Below, piece after piece: positions 1-13,100 of a DNA stretch of 64,000 nt. Position 1 is the stretch's first letter, and each line of letters opens with the position of its first letter. The notes under the pieces are model-generated. The model saw only the letters and a program-made list of their open reading frames with translations, searched no databases and was not told the origin of the DNA. Location: NCBI GenBank assembly GCA_003117195.1, contig BDSI01000135.1, positions 1 through 64,000 on the forward strand, in the 5' to 3' direction. A program made the position numbers and the translations under genes. The DNA is from Eudorina sp. 2006-703-Eu-15. Taxonomy: Eukaryota > Chlorophyta > Chlorophyceae > Chlamydomonadales > Volvocaceae.

Positions 1-3000
1 ACCTGGGCAGGCAGTCAGGCATGGGGTTCGTGTAGCCGTGCAGATCAACGGTCCTGAGCATGCTCAGATTTCGTATGTCCATCCGATGGGTAGCCGCCCG
101 CCCAAAGGGCATCAACACATATATGGGACCATGTAAGGACGTTTCCGACTGATAGCGCACCTGGGCAGGCAGTCAGGCATGGGGTTCGTGTAGCCGTGCA
201 GATCAACGGTCCTGAGCATGCTCAGATTTTCGTATGTCCATCCGATGGGTAGCCGCCCGCCCAAGGGCATCAACACATATATGGGACCATGTAAGACGTT
301 TCCGACTGATAGCGCACCTGGGCAGGCAGTCAGGCATGGGGTTCGTGTAGCCGTGCAGATCAACGGTCCTGAGCATGCTCAGATTTTCGTATGTCCATCC
401 GATGGGTAGCCGCCCGCCCAAGGGCATCAACACATATATGGGACATGTAAGACGTTTCCGACTGATAGCGCACCTGGGCAGGCAGTCAAGCATGGGGTTC
501 GTGTAGCCGTGCAGATCAACGGTCCTGAGCATGCTCAGATTTTCGTATGTCCATCCGATGGGTAGCCGCCCGCCCAAAGGGCATCAACACATATATGGGA
601 CCATGTAAGGACGTTTCCGACTGATAGCGCACCTGGGCAGGCAGTCAGGCATGGGGTTCGTGTAGCCGTGCAGATCAACGGTCCTGAGCATGCTCAGATT
701 TTCGTATGTCCATCCGATGGGTAGCCGCCCCCCAAGGGCATCAACACATATATGGGACCATGTAATGACGTTTCCGACTGATAGCGCACCTGGGCAGGCA
801 GTCAGGCATGGGGTTCGTGTAGCCGTGCAGATCAACGGTCCTGAGCATGCTCAGATTTTCGTATGTCCATCCGATGGTAGCCGCCCGCCCGGCATCAACA
901 CATATATGGGACCATGTAATGACGTTTCCGACGATAGCGCACCTGGGCAGGCAGTCAGCATGGGTTCGTGTAGCCGTGCAGATCAACGGTCCTGAGCATG
1001 CTCAGATTTTCGTATGTCCATCCGATGGTAGCCGCCGCCCAAGGGCATCAACACATATATGGGACCATGTAAGGACGTTTCCGACTGATAGCGCACCTGG
1101 GCAGGCAGTCAGGCATGGGGTTCGTGTAGCCGTGCAGATCAACGGTCCTGAGCATGCTCAGATTTTCGTATGTCCATCCGATGGGTAGCCGCCCGCCAAA
1201 GGCATCAACACATATATGGGACCATGTAATGACGTTTCCGATTGATAGCGCACCTGGGCAGGCAGTCAAGCATGGGGTTCGTGTAGCCGTGCAGATCAAC
1301 GGTCCTGAGCATGCTCAGATTTTCGTATGTCCATCCGATGGTAGCCGCCCGCCCAAGGGCATCAACACATATATGGGACCATGTAATGACGTTTCCGACT
1401 GATAGCGCACCTGGGCAGGCAGTCAGGCATGGGGTTCGTGTAGCCGTGCAGATCAACGGTCCTGAGCATGCTCAGATTTTCATATGTCCATCCGTGGGTA
1501 GCCGCCCGCCCCAAGGGCATCAACACATATATGGGACCATGTAAGGACGTTTCCGACTGATAGCGCACCTGGGCAGGCAGTCAGGCATGGGGTTCGTGTA
1601 GCCGTGCAGATCAACGGTCCTGAGCATGCTCGCTCAGATTTTCGTATGTCCATCCGTGGGGTAGCCGTCCGCCCCAATCGCATCAACACATATATGGGAC
1701 CATGTAATGACGTTTCGATGATAGCGCACCTGGGCCAGGCAGTCAAGGCATGGGGTTCGTGTAGCCGTGCAGATCAACGGTCCTGAGCATGCTCAGATTT
1801 TCGTATGTCCATCCGATGGGTAGCCGCCCGCCCAAGGCATCAACACATATATGGGACCATGTAATGACGTTTCCGACTGATAGCGCACCTGGGCAGGCAG
1901 TCAGGCATGGGGTTCGTGTAGCCGTGCAGATCAACGGTCCTGAGCATGCTCAGATTTTCGTATGTCCATCCGATGGGTAGCCGCCCGCCCCAAGGGCATC
2001 AACACATATATGGGACCATGTAAGGACGTTTCCGACTGATAGCGCACCTGGGCAGGCAGTCAGCATGGGTTCGTGTAGCCGTGCAGATCAACGGTCCTGA
2101 GCATGCTCAGATTTTCGTATGTCCATCCGTGGGTAGCCGCCCGCCCCAAGCATCAACACATATATGGGACCATGTAATGACGTTTCCGACTGATAGCGCA
2201 CCTGGGCAGGCAGTCAGGCATGGGGTTCGTGTAGCCGTGCAGATCAACGGTCCTGAGCATGCTCAGATTTTCGTATGTCCATCCGTGGGGTAGCCGTCCG
2301 CCCCAATCGCATCAACACATATATGGGACCATGTAATGACGTTTCCGATTGATAGCGCACCTGGGCAGGCAGTCAAGCATGGGGTTCGTGTAGCCGTGCA
2401 GATCAACGGTCCTGAGCATGCTCAGATTTTCGTATGTCCATCCGATGGGTAGCCGCCCGCCCCAAGGGCATCAACACATATATGGGACCATGTAATGACG
2501 TTTCCGACTGATAGCGCACCTGGGCAGGCAGTCAGGCATGGGGTTCGTGTAGCCGTGCAGATCAACGGTCCCTGAGCATGCTCAGATTTTCATATGTCCA
2601 TCCGTGCGGTAGCCGCCCGCCCAAAGGGCATCAACACATATATGGACCATGTAAGGACGTTTCCGACTGATAGCGCACCTGGGCAGGCAGTCAGGCATGG
2701 GGTTCGTGTAGGCCGTGCAGATCAACGGTCCTGAGCATGCTCAGATTTTCGTATGTCCATCCGTGGGGTAGCCGTCCTCCCCAATCGCATCAACACATGT
2801 ATGGGACCATGTTAATGGCGTTTCCGACTGATATGCGCGCCTGGGCGGGCGGTCAGGCATGGGGTTCGTGTAGCCGTGCAGATCAACGGTCCTGAGCATG
2901 CTCAGATTTTCGTAATGTCCATCCGATGGGTAGCCGCCCGCCCCAACGGCATCAACACATATATGGGACCATGTAAGGACGTTTCCGACTGATAGCGCAC

Positions 3001-6000
3001 CTGGGCAGGCAGTCAAGCATGGGGTTCGTGTAGCCGTGCAGATCAACGGTCCTGAGCATGCTCAGATTTTCGTATGTCCATCCGATGGGTAGCCGCCCGC
3101 CCCAAGGGCATCAACACATATATGGACCATGTAATGACGTTTCCGACTGATAGCGCACCTGGGCAGGCAGTCAGGCATGGGGTTCGTGTAGCCGTGCAGA
3201 TCAACGGTCCTGAGCATGCTCAGATTTTCGTATGTCCATCCGATGGGTAGCCGCCCGCCCCAACGGCATCAACACATATATGGGACCATGTAAGGACGTT
3301 TCCGACTGATAGCGCACCTGGGCAGGCAGTCAGGCATGGGGTTCGTGTAGCCGTGCAGATCAACGGTCCTGAGCATGCTCAGATTTTCATATGTCCATCC
3401 GTGCGGTAGCCGCCCCGCCCAAGGGCATCAACACATATATGGGACCATGTAAGGACGTTTCCGACTGATAGCGCACCTGGGCAGGCAGTCAGGCATGGGG
3501 TTCGTGTAGCCGTGCAGATCAACGGTCCTGAGCATGCTCAGATTTTTCGTATGTCCATCCGATGGGTAGCCGCCCGCCCCAAGGGCATCAACACATATAT
3601 GGGACCATGTAATGACGTTTCCGACTGATAGCGCACCTGGGCAGGCAGTCAGGCATGGGGTTCGTGTAGCCGTGCAGATCAACGGTCCTGAGCATGCTCA
3701 GATTTTCGTATGTCCATCCGATGGGTAGCCGCCCGCCCAAAGGGCATCAACACATATATGGGACCATGTAAGGACGTTTCCGATCGATAGCGCACCTGGG
3801 CAGGCATTCAAGCATGGGGTTCGTGCAGCCGTGCAGATCAACGGTCCTGAGCATGCTCAGATTTTCGTATGTCCATCCGATGGTAGCCGCCCGCCCAAAG
3901 GGCATCAACACATATATGGGACCATGTAAGGACGTTTCCGACTGATAGCGCACCTGGGCAGGCAGTCAGGCATGGGGTTCGTGTAGCCGTGCAGATCAAC
4001 GGTCCTGAGCATGCTCAGATTTTCGTATGTCCATCCGATGGGTAGCCGCCCGCCCAAAGGGCATCAACACATATATGGGACCATGTAATGACGTTTCCGA
4101 TTGATAGCGCACCTGGGCAGGCAGTCAAGCATGGGGTTCGTGTAGCCGTGCAGATCAACGGTCCTGAGCATGCTCAGATTTTCGTATGTCCATCCGATGG
4201 GTAGCCGCCCGCCCCAAGGGCATCAACACATATATGGGACCATGTAATGACGTTTCCGACTGATAGCGCACCTGGGCAGGCAGTCAGGCATGGGGTTCGT
4301 GTAGCCGTGCAGATCAACGGTCCTGAGCATGCTCAGATTTTCGTATGTCCATCCGATGGGTAGCCGCCCGCCCAAAGGGCATCAACACATATATGGGACC
4401 ATGTAAGGACGTTTCCGACTGATAGCGCACCTGGGCAGGCAGTCAAGCATGGGGTTCGTGTAGCCGTGCAGATCAACGGTCCTGAGCATGCTCAGATTTT
4501 CGTATGTCCATCCGATGGGTAGCCGCCCGCCCCAAGGGCATCAACACATATATGGGACCATGTAAGGACGTTTCCGACTGATAGCGCACCTGGGCAGGCA
4601 GTCAGGCATGGGGTTCGTGTAGCCGTGCAGATCAACGGTCCTGAGCATGCTCAGATTTTCATATGTCCATCCGTGCGGTAGCCGTCCGCCCCAATCGCAT
4701 CAACACATGTATGGGACCATGTAAGGACGTTTCCGACTGATAGCGCACCTGGGCAGGCAGTCAAGCATGGGGTTCGTGTAGCCGTGCAGATCAACGGTCC
4801 TGAGCATGCTCAGATTTTCGTATGTCCATCCGATGGGTAGCCGCCCGCCCAAAGGGCATCAACACATATATGGGACCATGTAATGACGTTTCCGATCGAT
4901 AGCGCACCTGGGCAGGCAGTCAAGCATGGGGTTCGTGCAGCCGTGCAGATCAACGGTCCTGAGCATGCTCAGATTTTCGTATGTCCATCCGATGGGTAGC
5001 CGCCCGCCCAAAGGGCATCAACACATATACGGGACCATGTAAGGACGTTTCCGACTGATAGCGCACCTGGGCAGGCAGTCAGGCATGGGGTTCGTGTAGC
5101 CGTGCAGATCAACGGTCCTGAGCATGCTCAGATTTTCGTATGTCCATCCGATGGGTAGCCGCCCGCCCAAAGGGCATCAACACATATATGGGACCATGTA
5201 ATGACGTTTCCGATTGATAGCGCACCTGGGCAGGCAGTCAAGCATGGGGTTCGTGTAGCCGTGCAGATCAACGGTCCTGAGCATGCTCAGATTTTCGTAT
5301 GTCCATCCGATGGGTAGCCGCCCGCCCAAAGGGCATCAACACATATATGGGACCATGTAATGACGTTTCCGACTGATAGCGCACCTGGGCAGGCAGTCAG
5401 GCATGGGGTTCGTGTAGCCGTGCAGATCAACGGTCCTGAGCATGCTCAGATTTTCATATGTCCATCCGTGCGGTAGCCGCCCGCCCCAAGGGCATCAACA
5501 CATATATGGGACCATGTAAGGACGTTTCCGACTGATAGCGCACCTGGGCAGGCAGTCAGGCATGGGGTTCGTGTAGCCGTGCAGATCAACGGTCCTGAGC
5601 ATGCTCAGATTTTCGTATGTCCATCCGTGGGGTAGCCGTCCGCCCCAATCGCATCAACACATGTATGGGACCATGTTATGGCGTTTCCGACTGATAGCGC
5701 GCCTGGGCGGGCGGTCAGGCATGGGGTTCGTGTAGCCGTGCAGATCAACGGTCCTGAGCATGCTCAGATTTTCGTATGTCCATCCGATGGGTAGCCGCCC
5801 GCCCCAACGGCATCAACACATATATGGGACCATGTAAGGACGTTTCCGACTGATAGCGCACCTGGGCAGGCAGTCAAGCATGGGGTTCGTGTAGCCGTGC
5901 AGATCAACGGTCCTGAGCATGCTCAGATTTTCGTATGTCCATCCGATGGGTAGCCGCCCGCCCCAAGGGCATCAACACATATATGGGACCATGTAAGGAC

Positions 6001-7857
6001 GTTTCCGACTGATAGCGCACCTGGGCAGGCAGTCAGGCATGGGGTTCGTGTAGCCGTGCAGATCAACGGTCCTGAGCATGCTCAGATTTTCGTATGTCCA
6101 TCCGTGGGGTAGCCGTCCGCCCCAATCTGATCAACACATGTATGGGACCATGTTATGGCGTTTCCGACTGATAGCGCGCCTGGGCGGGCGGTCAGGCATG
6201 GGGTTCGTGTAGCCGTGCAGATCAACGGTCCTGAGCATGCTCAGATTTTCGTATGTCCATCCGATGGGTAGCCGCCCGCCCCAACGGCATCAACACATAT
6301 ATGGGACCATGTAAGGACGTTTCCGACTGATAGCGCACCTGGGCAGGCAGTCAGGCATGGGGTTCGTGTAGCCGTGCAGATCAACGGTCCTGAGCATGCT
6401 CAGATTTTCATATGTCCATCCGTGCGGTAGCCGCCCGCCCCAAGGGCATCAACACATATATGGGACCATGTAAGGACGTTTCCGACTGATAGCGCACCTG
6501 GGCAGGCAGTCAGGCATGGGGTTCGTGTAGCCGTGCAGATCAACGGTCCTGAGCATGCTCAGATTTTCGTATGTCCATCCGATGGGTAGCCGCCCGCCCA
6601 AAGGGCATCAACACATATATGGGACCATGTAAGGACGTTTCCGACTGATAGCGCACCTGGGCAGGCAGTCAAGCATGGGGTTCGTGTAGCCGTGCAGATC
6701 AACGGTCCTGAGCATGCTCAGATGTTCGTATGTCCATCCGATGGGTAGCCGCCCGCCCCAAGGGCATCAACACATATATGGGACCATGTAAGGACGTTTC
6801 CGACTGATAGCGCACCTGGGCAGGCAGTCAGGCATGGGGTTCGTGTAGCCGTGCATATCAACGGTCCTGAGCATGCTCAGATTTTCATATGTCCATCCGT
6901 GCGGTAGCCGCCCGCCCCAAGGGCATCAACACATATATGGGACCATGTAATGACGTTTCCGACTGATAGCGCACCTGGGCAGGCAGTCAGGCATGGGGTT
7001 CGTGTAGCCGTGCAGATCAACGGTCCTGAGCATGCTCAGATTTTCGTATGTCCATCCGATGGGTAGCCGCCCGCCCCAACGGCATCAACACATATATGGG
7101 ACCATGTAAGGACGTTTCCGACTGATAGCGCACCTGGGCAGGCAGTCAAGCATGGGGTTCGTGTAGCCGTGCAGATCAACGGTCCTGAGCATGCTCAGAT
7201 GTTCGTATGTCCATCCGATGGGTAGCCGCCCGCCCCAAGGGCATCAACACATATATGGGACCATGTAAGGACGTTTCCGACTGATAGCGCACCTGGGCAG
7301 GCAGTCAGGCATGGGGTTCGTGTAGCCGTGCATATCAACGGTCCTGAGCATGCTCAGATTTTCATATGTCCATCCGTGCGGTAGCCGCCCGCCCCAAGGG
7401 CATCAACACATATATGGGACCATGTAATGACGTTTCCGACTGATAGCGCACCTGGGCAGGCAGTCAGGCATGGGGTTCGTGTAGCCGTGCAGATCAACGG
7501 TCCTGAGCATGCTCAGATTTTCGTATGTCCATCCGTGGGGTAGCCGTCCGCCCCAATCGCATCAACACATGTATGGGACCATGTAAGGACGTTTCCGACT
7601 GATAGCGCACCTGGGCAGGCAGTCAAGCATGGGGTTCGTGTAGCCGTGCAGATCAACGGTCCTGAGCATGCTCAGATTTTCGTATGTCCATCCGATGGGT
7701 AGCCGCCCGCCCCAAGGGCATCAACACATGTATGGGACCATGTAAGGACGTTTCCGACTGATAGCGCACCTGGGCAGGCAGTCAAGCATGGGGTTCGTGT
7801 AGCCGTGCAGATCAACGGTCCTGAGCATGCTCAGATTTTCATATGTCCATCCGTGCG
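1..7857. repeat. Tandem satellite array, 157-160 bp monomer
   Basis: The first 7.86 kb is a head-to-tail array of about 50 copies of one unit; landmark words such as GTGCAGATCAACGG recur at 38, 196 and 353 and so on to the end. Monomers differ by small indels and substitutions (AATGACG/AAGGACG, CGTATG/CATATG, CCCAAAGGG/CCCCAACGG/CCCCAATCG). Each unit carries the perfect 14-bp palindrome CTGAGCATGCTCAG. The array starts before the window and ends abruptly near 7857, where unique sequence begins. Short open frames in it arise from the periodicity and show no protein family. A centromeric, subtelomeric or heterochromatic location is possible but cannot be decided here. Confidence 0.97.
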
Positions 7858-8619
7858 GAAAAACAGGGTGCGAAAAAGCCGCGGTGAGACCCGGACTTCG
7901 GCCATCGGAACTGGGTAACTTACTTGCTTGTTGGTACTCGGTATGCTATCCCTTTGCATTTGCATGAAACTTTGATTCAATGCATATTGTTGAACTGTAT
8001 TCATCTGGTAAGACAGAAAGGCAAGTGACCTGCGAGCTGACCAGGAGCGGAGTTGACGCCTTAGTTGATTCGGCAGATTCCGCTGGATGCCGGTGGTGGG
8101 TGCTGAACCCGGGAAGAGCACTGATTTCGGAGAAGTCGGCATGGGAGACCGGATGAGGGTGCCCCGAAATACCGGGGAAGGTAGGGACTGCCAGGTTAGT
8201 GGCCACGGGTGAAGCTGAACCCCCCTATCCCACACAATCAGAAAGGCAAATCTTGATGTTGGTGGCATCTTGATGTAAAGGGGGGGTCGGATTTGCTGTT
8301 CAAACATCAGAACACTATGGAAGTTCAATTTAGCACGCGCCACCTGCCCCTAATCCAAGTATTCATCACGCGGCACCTGTTGCAACAAACATGAGCGCGA
8401 GAGGCGTTGGGTGGATGTTGACTCGGGTCCATGGAGACCGCGGAGCTTTACTTTGACCGTTTGTGCGCAAAGAATTTTTTTCAGCCAAACCAAAGTTACC
8501 TTGCAATAGAGGACATACAATTAACATGACAAACATAGCGAATTAGTTTAGCGGATAATGAACGTTTTGCCGTTACCCACGGACACACGGACACACGGAC
8601 GGACATGGGCAATCCTAGG

Positions 8620-8661
8620 GGGCGGGGCCCCCCGAACGCGCTTCGCGCTGGGGCCCCGCCC
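8620..8661. repeat. GC-rich inverted repeat (12-bp arms)
   Basis: GGGCGGGGCCCC at 8620-8631 is the exact reverse complement of GGGGCCCCGCCC at 8650-8661. The 18-base loop contains a second small dyad, CGCG-CTT-CGCG. The base composition is much more GC-rich than the flanks. Function is unknown. Confidence 0.85.
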
Positions 8662-9392
8662 AAAAATGATTTCCCAGCCGGGCCCCCCTCCGCGCGGCCC
8701 CCAAGCTGCGTGCCGGGACCACGGCGCGCCGGAACTAAACTTTAATACGCTGATGCATTTCTGCGCACGGTACACCTCAGGATCACCCATGTATATATAG
8801 GTAGGGCGTTGTTTGTTCGTTCGTTCCGGGGGGGGGGTCCTTCGTTGCGGAACAGATGAAGCAGCCAATCGCGCGGACACTCGGACACCATGTCACAAGT
8901 GTACATACATATGTGGTACAGGAAGACACGCACCCACTTGGGTTCTGTGCTGCAGATAGTGCCGTCGTGTGTCGGCTTAGGATAAGACGCAGGCGTAGGT
9001 AATATAGATTTATAAGATATTACGAATAAATATAATAACATCAATACACCTCGGTCTTAAACCGATGCGTGTGTTATTCAGGGGACTGGGATAGACGGGG
9101 TGGACAGGTTATGGCCTTTGCACCTCTCGCCAGCGACCGCACCGAGTACGTAGGCTCGGTAGCTGCGTGTCTACGTAACTACGTAATAATGTCATTGTGC
9201 GCTGCCCGCCGCCTGCTGGCTGGATGGGTTGGCTGCTGAAGGGGTTGCTGGATGGGTACGTAGCTTTTCGTCGTCGGTACGCACGCCATCCGCTTACCAT
9301 GCAATATGTATGCAACCACACGTCGGCGCGTTTGCATTGTATGCCGCCGTACATAGCGCACAGATGCGTGCGCGCGTGCGTGTCTGGCGACA

Positions 9393-9412
9393 CGTACGTA
9401 CGCGTACGTACG
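9393..9412. repeat. 20-bp perfect palindrome in alternating Pu-Py tract
   Basis: CGTACGTACGCGTACGTACG equals its own reverse complement. It lies in a longer tract of alternating purine and pyrimidine (about 9366-9425, GCGTGCGCGCGTGCGTG on one side and CGCGCGCACGCACG on the other), a composition known to favour Z-DNA or cruciform extrusion. Confidence 0.85.
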
Positions 9413-9816
9413 CGCGCACGCACGTTGCTGTGCCGTTTACGCAGTTGCTGTGTGCCGGACATACAGATGCCACATGCACATACATAGTACCGTTGAACTT
9501 GGCTCGCTTGTCATTTGTGGCGAATTCGGACCTTATAGTTACCTTAGGTTCGAACCTTATGCGTAGTAAATATGTAAGTACTGTAACAAACGTTGTCGCT
9601 GTATAATCAGATGAGCGCGTGCGTGTTGGTCCGATCGATCGAAAAATAAATGGATCGGGTGCATTCTTGTGCGTATGCGCGCGCTATGCGTGCGTGCGTG
9701 CGTGCTTGACGTCCGTATGTAGCGTTTGCGAACGCGGTCGTTCGGTGCTGCTGTCGAAATCCTTAAAATCTCGATCACTTGGATGCATGGCCGCCATGTG
9801 ATGAAATAACGATCAG

Positions 9817-9821
9817 TTACA
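9817..9821 (-). terminator. Candidate poly(A) signal (TGTAA on minus strand)
   Basis: TTACA on the plus strand reads TGTAA on the minus strand, the usual volvocine polyadenylation word. It lies about 360 bases downstream of the stop codon of the minus-strand secreted-protein gene (10181). Confidence 0.35.
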
Positions 9822-10180
9822 ACGAACCAGTGCTCGCTGCACGCATGACAGACATGCCTGCCTGCCCATGCCGCATGCCTGATAACAGTTCCATCGTGCG
9901 TCGTCATCAGCCAAACTAACTAACAAACGACCAAGCAAGCAACGGCCCGCCGATAGATCGGTCGATCGAGAAGTCAGGACCGATTTTATGTCAATAGGCT
10001 GCGATGAACAATGCCTTCGCGCGTTCCAGCTACCTGCTGTATTCGTGCACGCGCACGGCTAGCTATCACGCACGAATTTTTAGAAATAATTGAAGCCAGT
10101 CACGCACTTCATAATAATGAATCCGCCCTACGTCATAGGATGACATTCGCGCAATACTCATCAGTGATTGTCATTTCATT

Positions 10181-13100
10181 TCACGGCTGGTCATCACGAG
10201 CCACCAACACATTGCAGAACACAGCGAACATGTTCTGGCTGGGGCAGGGCTCCGAAGATACCTGCATACATCCATCGTTGAAGAGCATGGGCAGCACAGA
10301 CAATTTCTGGACCAGAAAGTGCGGATGACAGACAGGCGCCAGCAGAGCGCACAGCTTCGCGGCAACATGTAGGTACGTACGGCAGTGTAAGAATGTACTA
10401 TGAATGCACATGCATTACGTTTCTATCTGGAGCTAGCTACGTAGCGCGCTGCATATAACATTTGTTACTACAAACCAAATATGGCCAGTCAAGCTTCTTG
10501 AGCACCGACTCTCGCTCGAACTGCTGCTGCTGCTGCTGACGGATGTAGCACGCAGCTACAACAGTTTGATGATAGTCTTCGCGCCAAACTAGCCGAAGTC
10601 TGCGCGAACATTATCTACCTATGCCTAGCCAGCGCCATAAGTAATTTCTCACATTAGCTATGGAAGTACGGTGCCGGCCCCTGTCTTTAATTACTAGCTA
10701 TACCAGCAAGTACGTGGTGCTTAATAATAAAGCAAGTACGTGGTGCCCCTGAACCCTGCTGCCCTGACCTGAGTCCGTCCTTGGCATGGTCCAAGGGCAC
10801 GCGAGTCATGAATGGATGAGCGTCAGTTCACGAAATTTCGAAAATTATTTATTATTAACTTGGAATGAAGCGATTATTAGTGGCGCGCGACCCGGCAACT
10901 AACCTCCAGAGTGAGAGTTTGAAGAGACTGCGCGTCCGCCAGGTCCTGCCAGCCCGCCACGGTCACCCAGTACGACACCTTGGAGATGTCGAACAAGTTA
11001 CGGGTGGGGGAACCTGCGACACCGATGGGGCGGTGCGTGCCGGCATGGAAAGCACGCGAGACCGGACTGCTGGGTTGATGCTGATGATTCAAGGAATTTC
11101 GGCTACATAACGCGGACCACTGACCACGCATTGGGGTAGTCTACCTACCTAGCTACCATGCAAAACCCTAGCGGCACCCCGCCGCCGACATCGATTGCAG
11201 CGTGGCAACCCCACTACACCACGGCACAATCTTGCTTGAAAAAACGCATTCGTCCGTTCATGGATTCGGCTAGTGCCTTCGAAGGCCGAATTCTACTGGA
11301 CGGAGGGAGGCAGGGATACATCCATAGCGTCGTCGTCCATCCGGTTCGTTGCTTCCTGCTGGGACGGTTGGGATGATGATGAGCACATGCATGTAATTTC
11401 ATTCGTGGTCCGCCGTCAGCGCTACCGTGCATCGACGTCCAACGCAATCCGTGCGCGCGCGCGTGAGTGCGTACACACGTACGTACCTGGCGCCAGCGGC
11501 TCCGGCAGGCGAAAGGACTCAAAGGCGGAGCCCCGGACGCTGTAAATACCGTGCTCGGTCACGTTGACGTTGCCAGAGGGCCAGTTGTAAAACTGCGGCG
11601 CGCGGCATCGATTGATAAGCAAGTGGATGGGCAGCGAGTTGAGGGTCGCTAGGAACGTGTGATGCGTTTTGAAGGATGAAGCTAAGGACTGCTGGTGAGA
11701 AAGCAAGTAAACCACACACGCGACGACACGCACCACTGGACGGACGGAGCTTGTGCTCACGATCGCTCACCCGCATTAATAACGAATGTACAGGCGGCGG
11801 TGCGCGCGCGTGTGTGCCCTTTGGCTCCGTCAGGCTGTGGAATACATACGTAAAGGCTAATCCCGCGGATGCTCAGGCACCGGGCTAGGGGGGCGTATTA
11901 CAGGCTGCCGCACATACACCCGGCCGCACATGGGCTGGCCGGCTTTCGTGTACATGGACGGCGGGGGGCATCAAGCAGCAGGAGCGAGGCACGCAGTGCG
12001 GATCGATTGACAGAGGTTTGGGGGACCGAGGCTAGTAGAAGCTGCGATGCGCAACGAACATTCCCTCACCCAGGCAATATCTAATCTCGCTCCGGTGGCT
12101 GGCTGTAGTAGGGGTCGTAGATTGGGCGGCCCTACATACACCTTAAGTACGGTGCGAAACACGCACGGTCCCAGCATCTCGAGAAGCCTTTGCCAGCTCT
12201 CACCTTCTACACAAGCCCGCCGGCTAGCCATGATCTATCCGTCCGGCCTCACCTGATTGCACATGATGTTGGCAACTTCCTCCTTGACCTCATCCGACGC
12301 GCCGTCCATGGCGCAGACCGGCGCCCACACCAGGTCGCCCGTGGGGGCGCGCACCAGCAGCTCCGCGCGGGATGGGAAGCCGCACTGCTGCTCACTGCAG
12401 ACGTTGGCCTCGGAGCCGCCGTAGCCGGCGTAGGTGATGTTGATGGCGTCGCGACCGGCGGGCTCCGGAAGCGCCGGCGGTTGGGCTGCAGTCAGTGTGA
12501 GCATGCACGCGGATGCATGGACAGAGAGGTCGGTAGGGTTGCATATGGATGTGACCCAGCGGGCATCAGAGGGATGTGGCACATACATCTGGAAGTTAAC
12601 GATTAGCAAGCGCAGCTCAAGGGAATCGAACCAAACGGCTGACTAAGATGCCTTGGATGGGCGCATGATGCGTATGTGCGTGAGGATTATGTCAAGGCCA
12701 GCTGGTCGTAGGACGAGTTCTGTTTGGGCATTATTGTACCAGGCAGGAATATGATTTGGCTCCGTATCGCCTGCATGGCATGTCTTAAAGTCAGCCGATG
12801 CCTGCGCATGCAGGATGAGCGGCACTCATCATGCATAGCCAATTCAGATTCACGGGTGCCGGAGACTAGGGTGTGTAGGATAGATGTGAGGTGCACATCG
12901 CATACAGTTGATCCTCCTTACGTACGTGCGTTCTCAAGCTCCTCAGGGGCACGGCGAGGCTGCAAGGCGAACGGGGCCAGCTGGGCCGGCGGCGTTGACG
13001 TCTGAGGCCTAGGGGACTTGGAAGGCCGCTGCGACTTGGGAGAAGGCGTTGGCTTGGGAGAGGTAGCTGGCTTCGGAGTGGCAGCTGGCTTGGGATTGGC

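Larger units (their letters stand above)
7857..10180. other. Non-coding interval with palindromes
   Basis: This stretch separates the satellite from the first gene. I see no exon chain with family similarity. It holds GGACACAC-type short repeats near 8580-8605, a GC-rich hairpin at 8620-8661, an alternating purine-pyrimidine palindrome near 9366-9425, GCGT runs near 9685-9705, and a candidate poly(A) signal for the minus-strand gene at 9817. The longest frame (7831-8343, minus) runs out of the satellite and is unlike any family I know. Confidence 0.6.

Noticed and set aside
112..3953. Many overlapping open frames of 60-120 codons in the satellite
   Set aside because: They repeat the monomer in translation, occur on both strands, and break with each indel.
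1..7857. CRISPR array
   Set aside because: The whole 157-160 bp unit repeats; there are no unique spacers between short repeats.
7831..8343. Minus-strand open frame of 170 codons at the satellite edge
   Set aside because: It ends inside the satellite monomer and shows no family motif or codon bias like the real genes.
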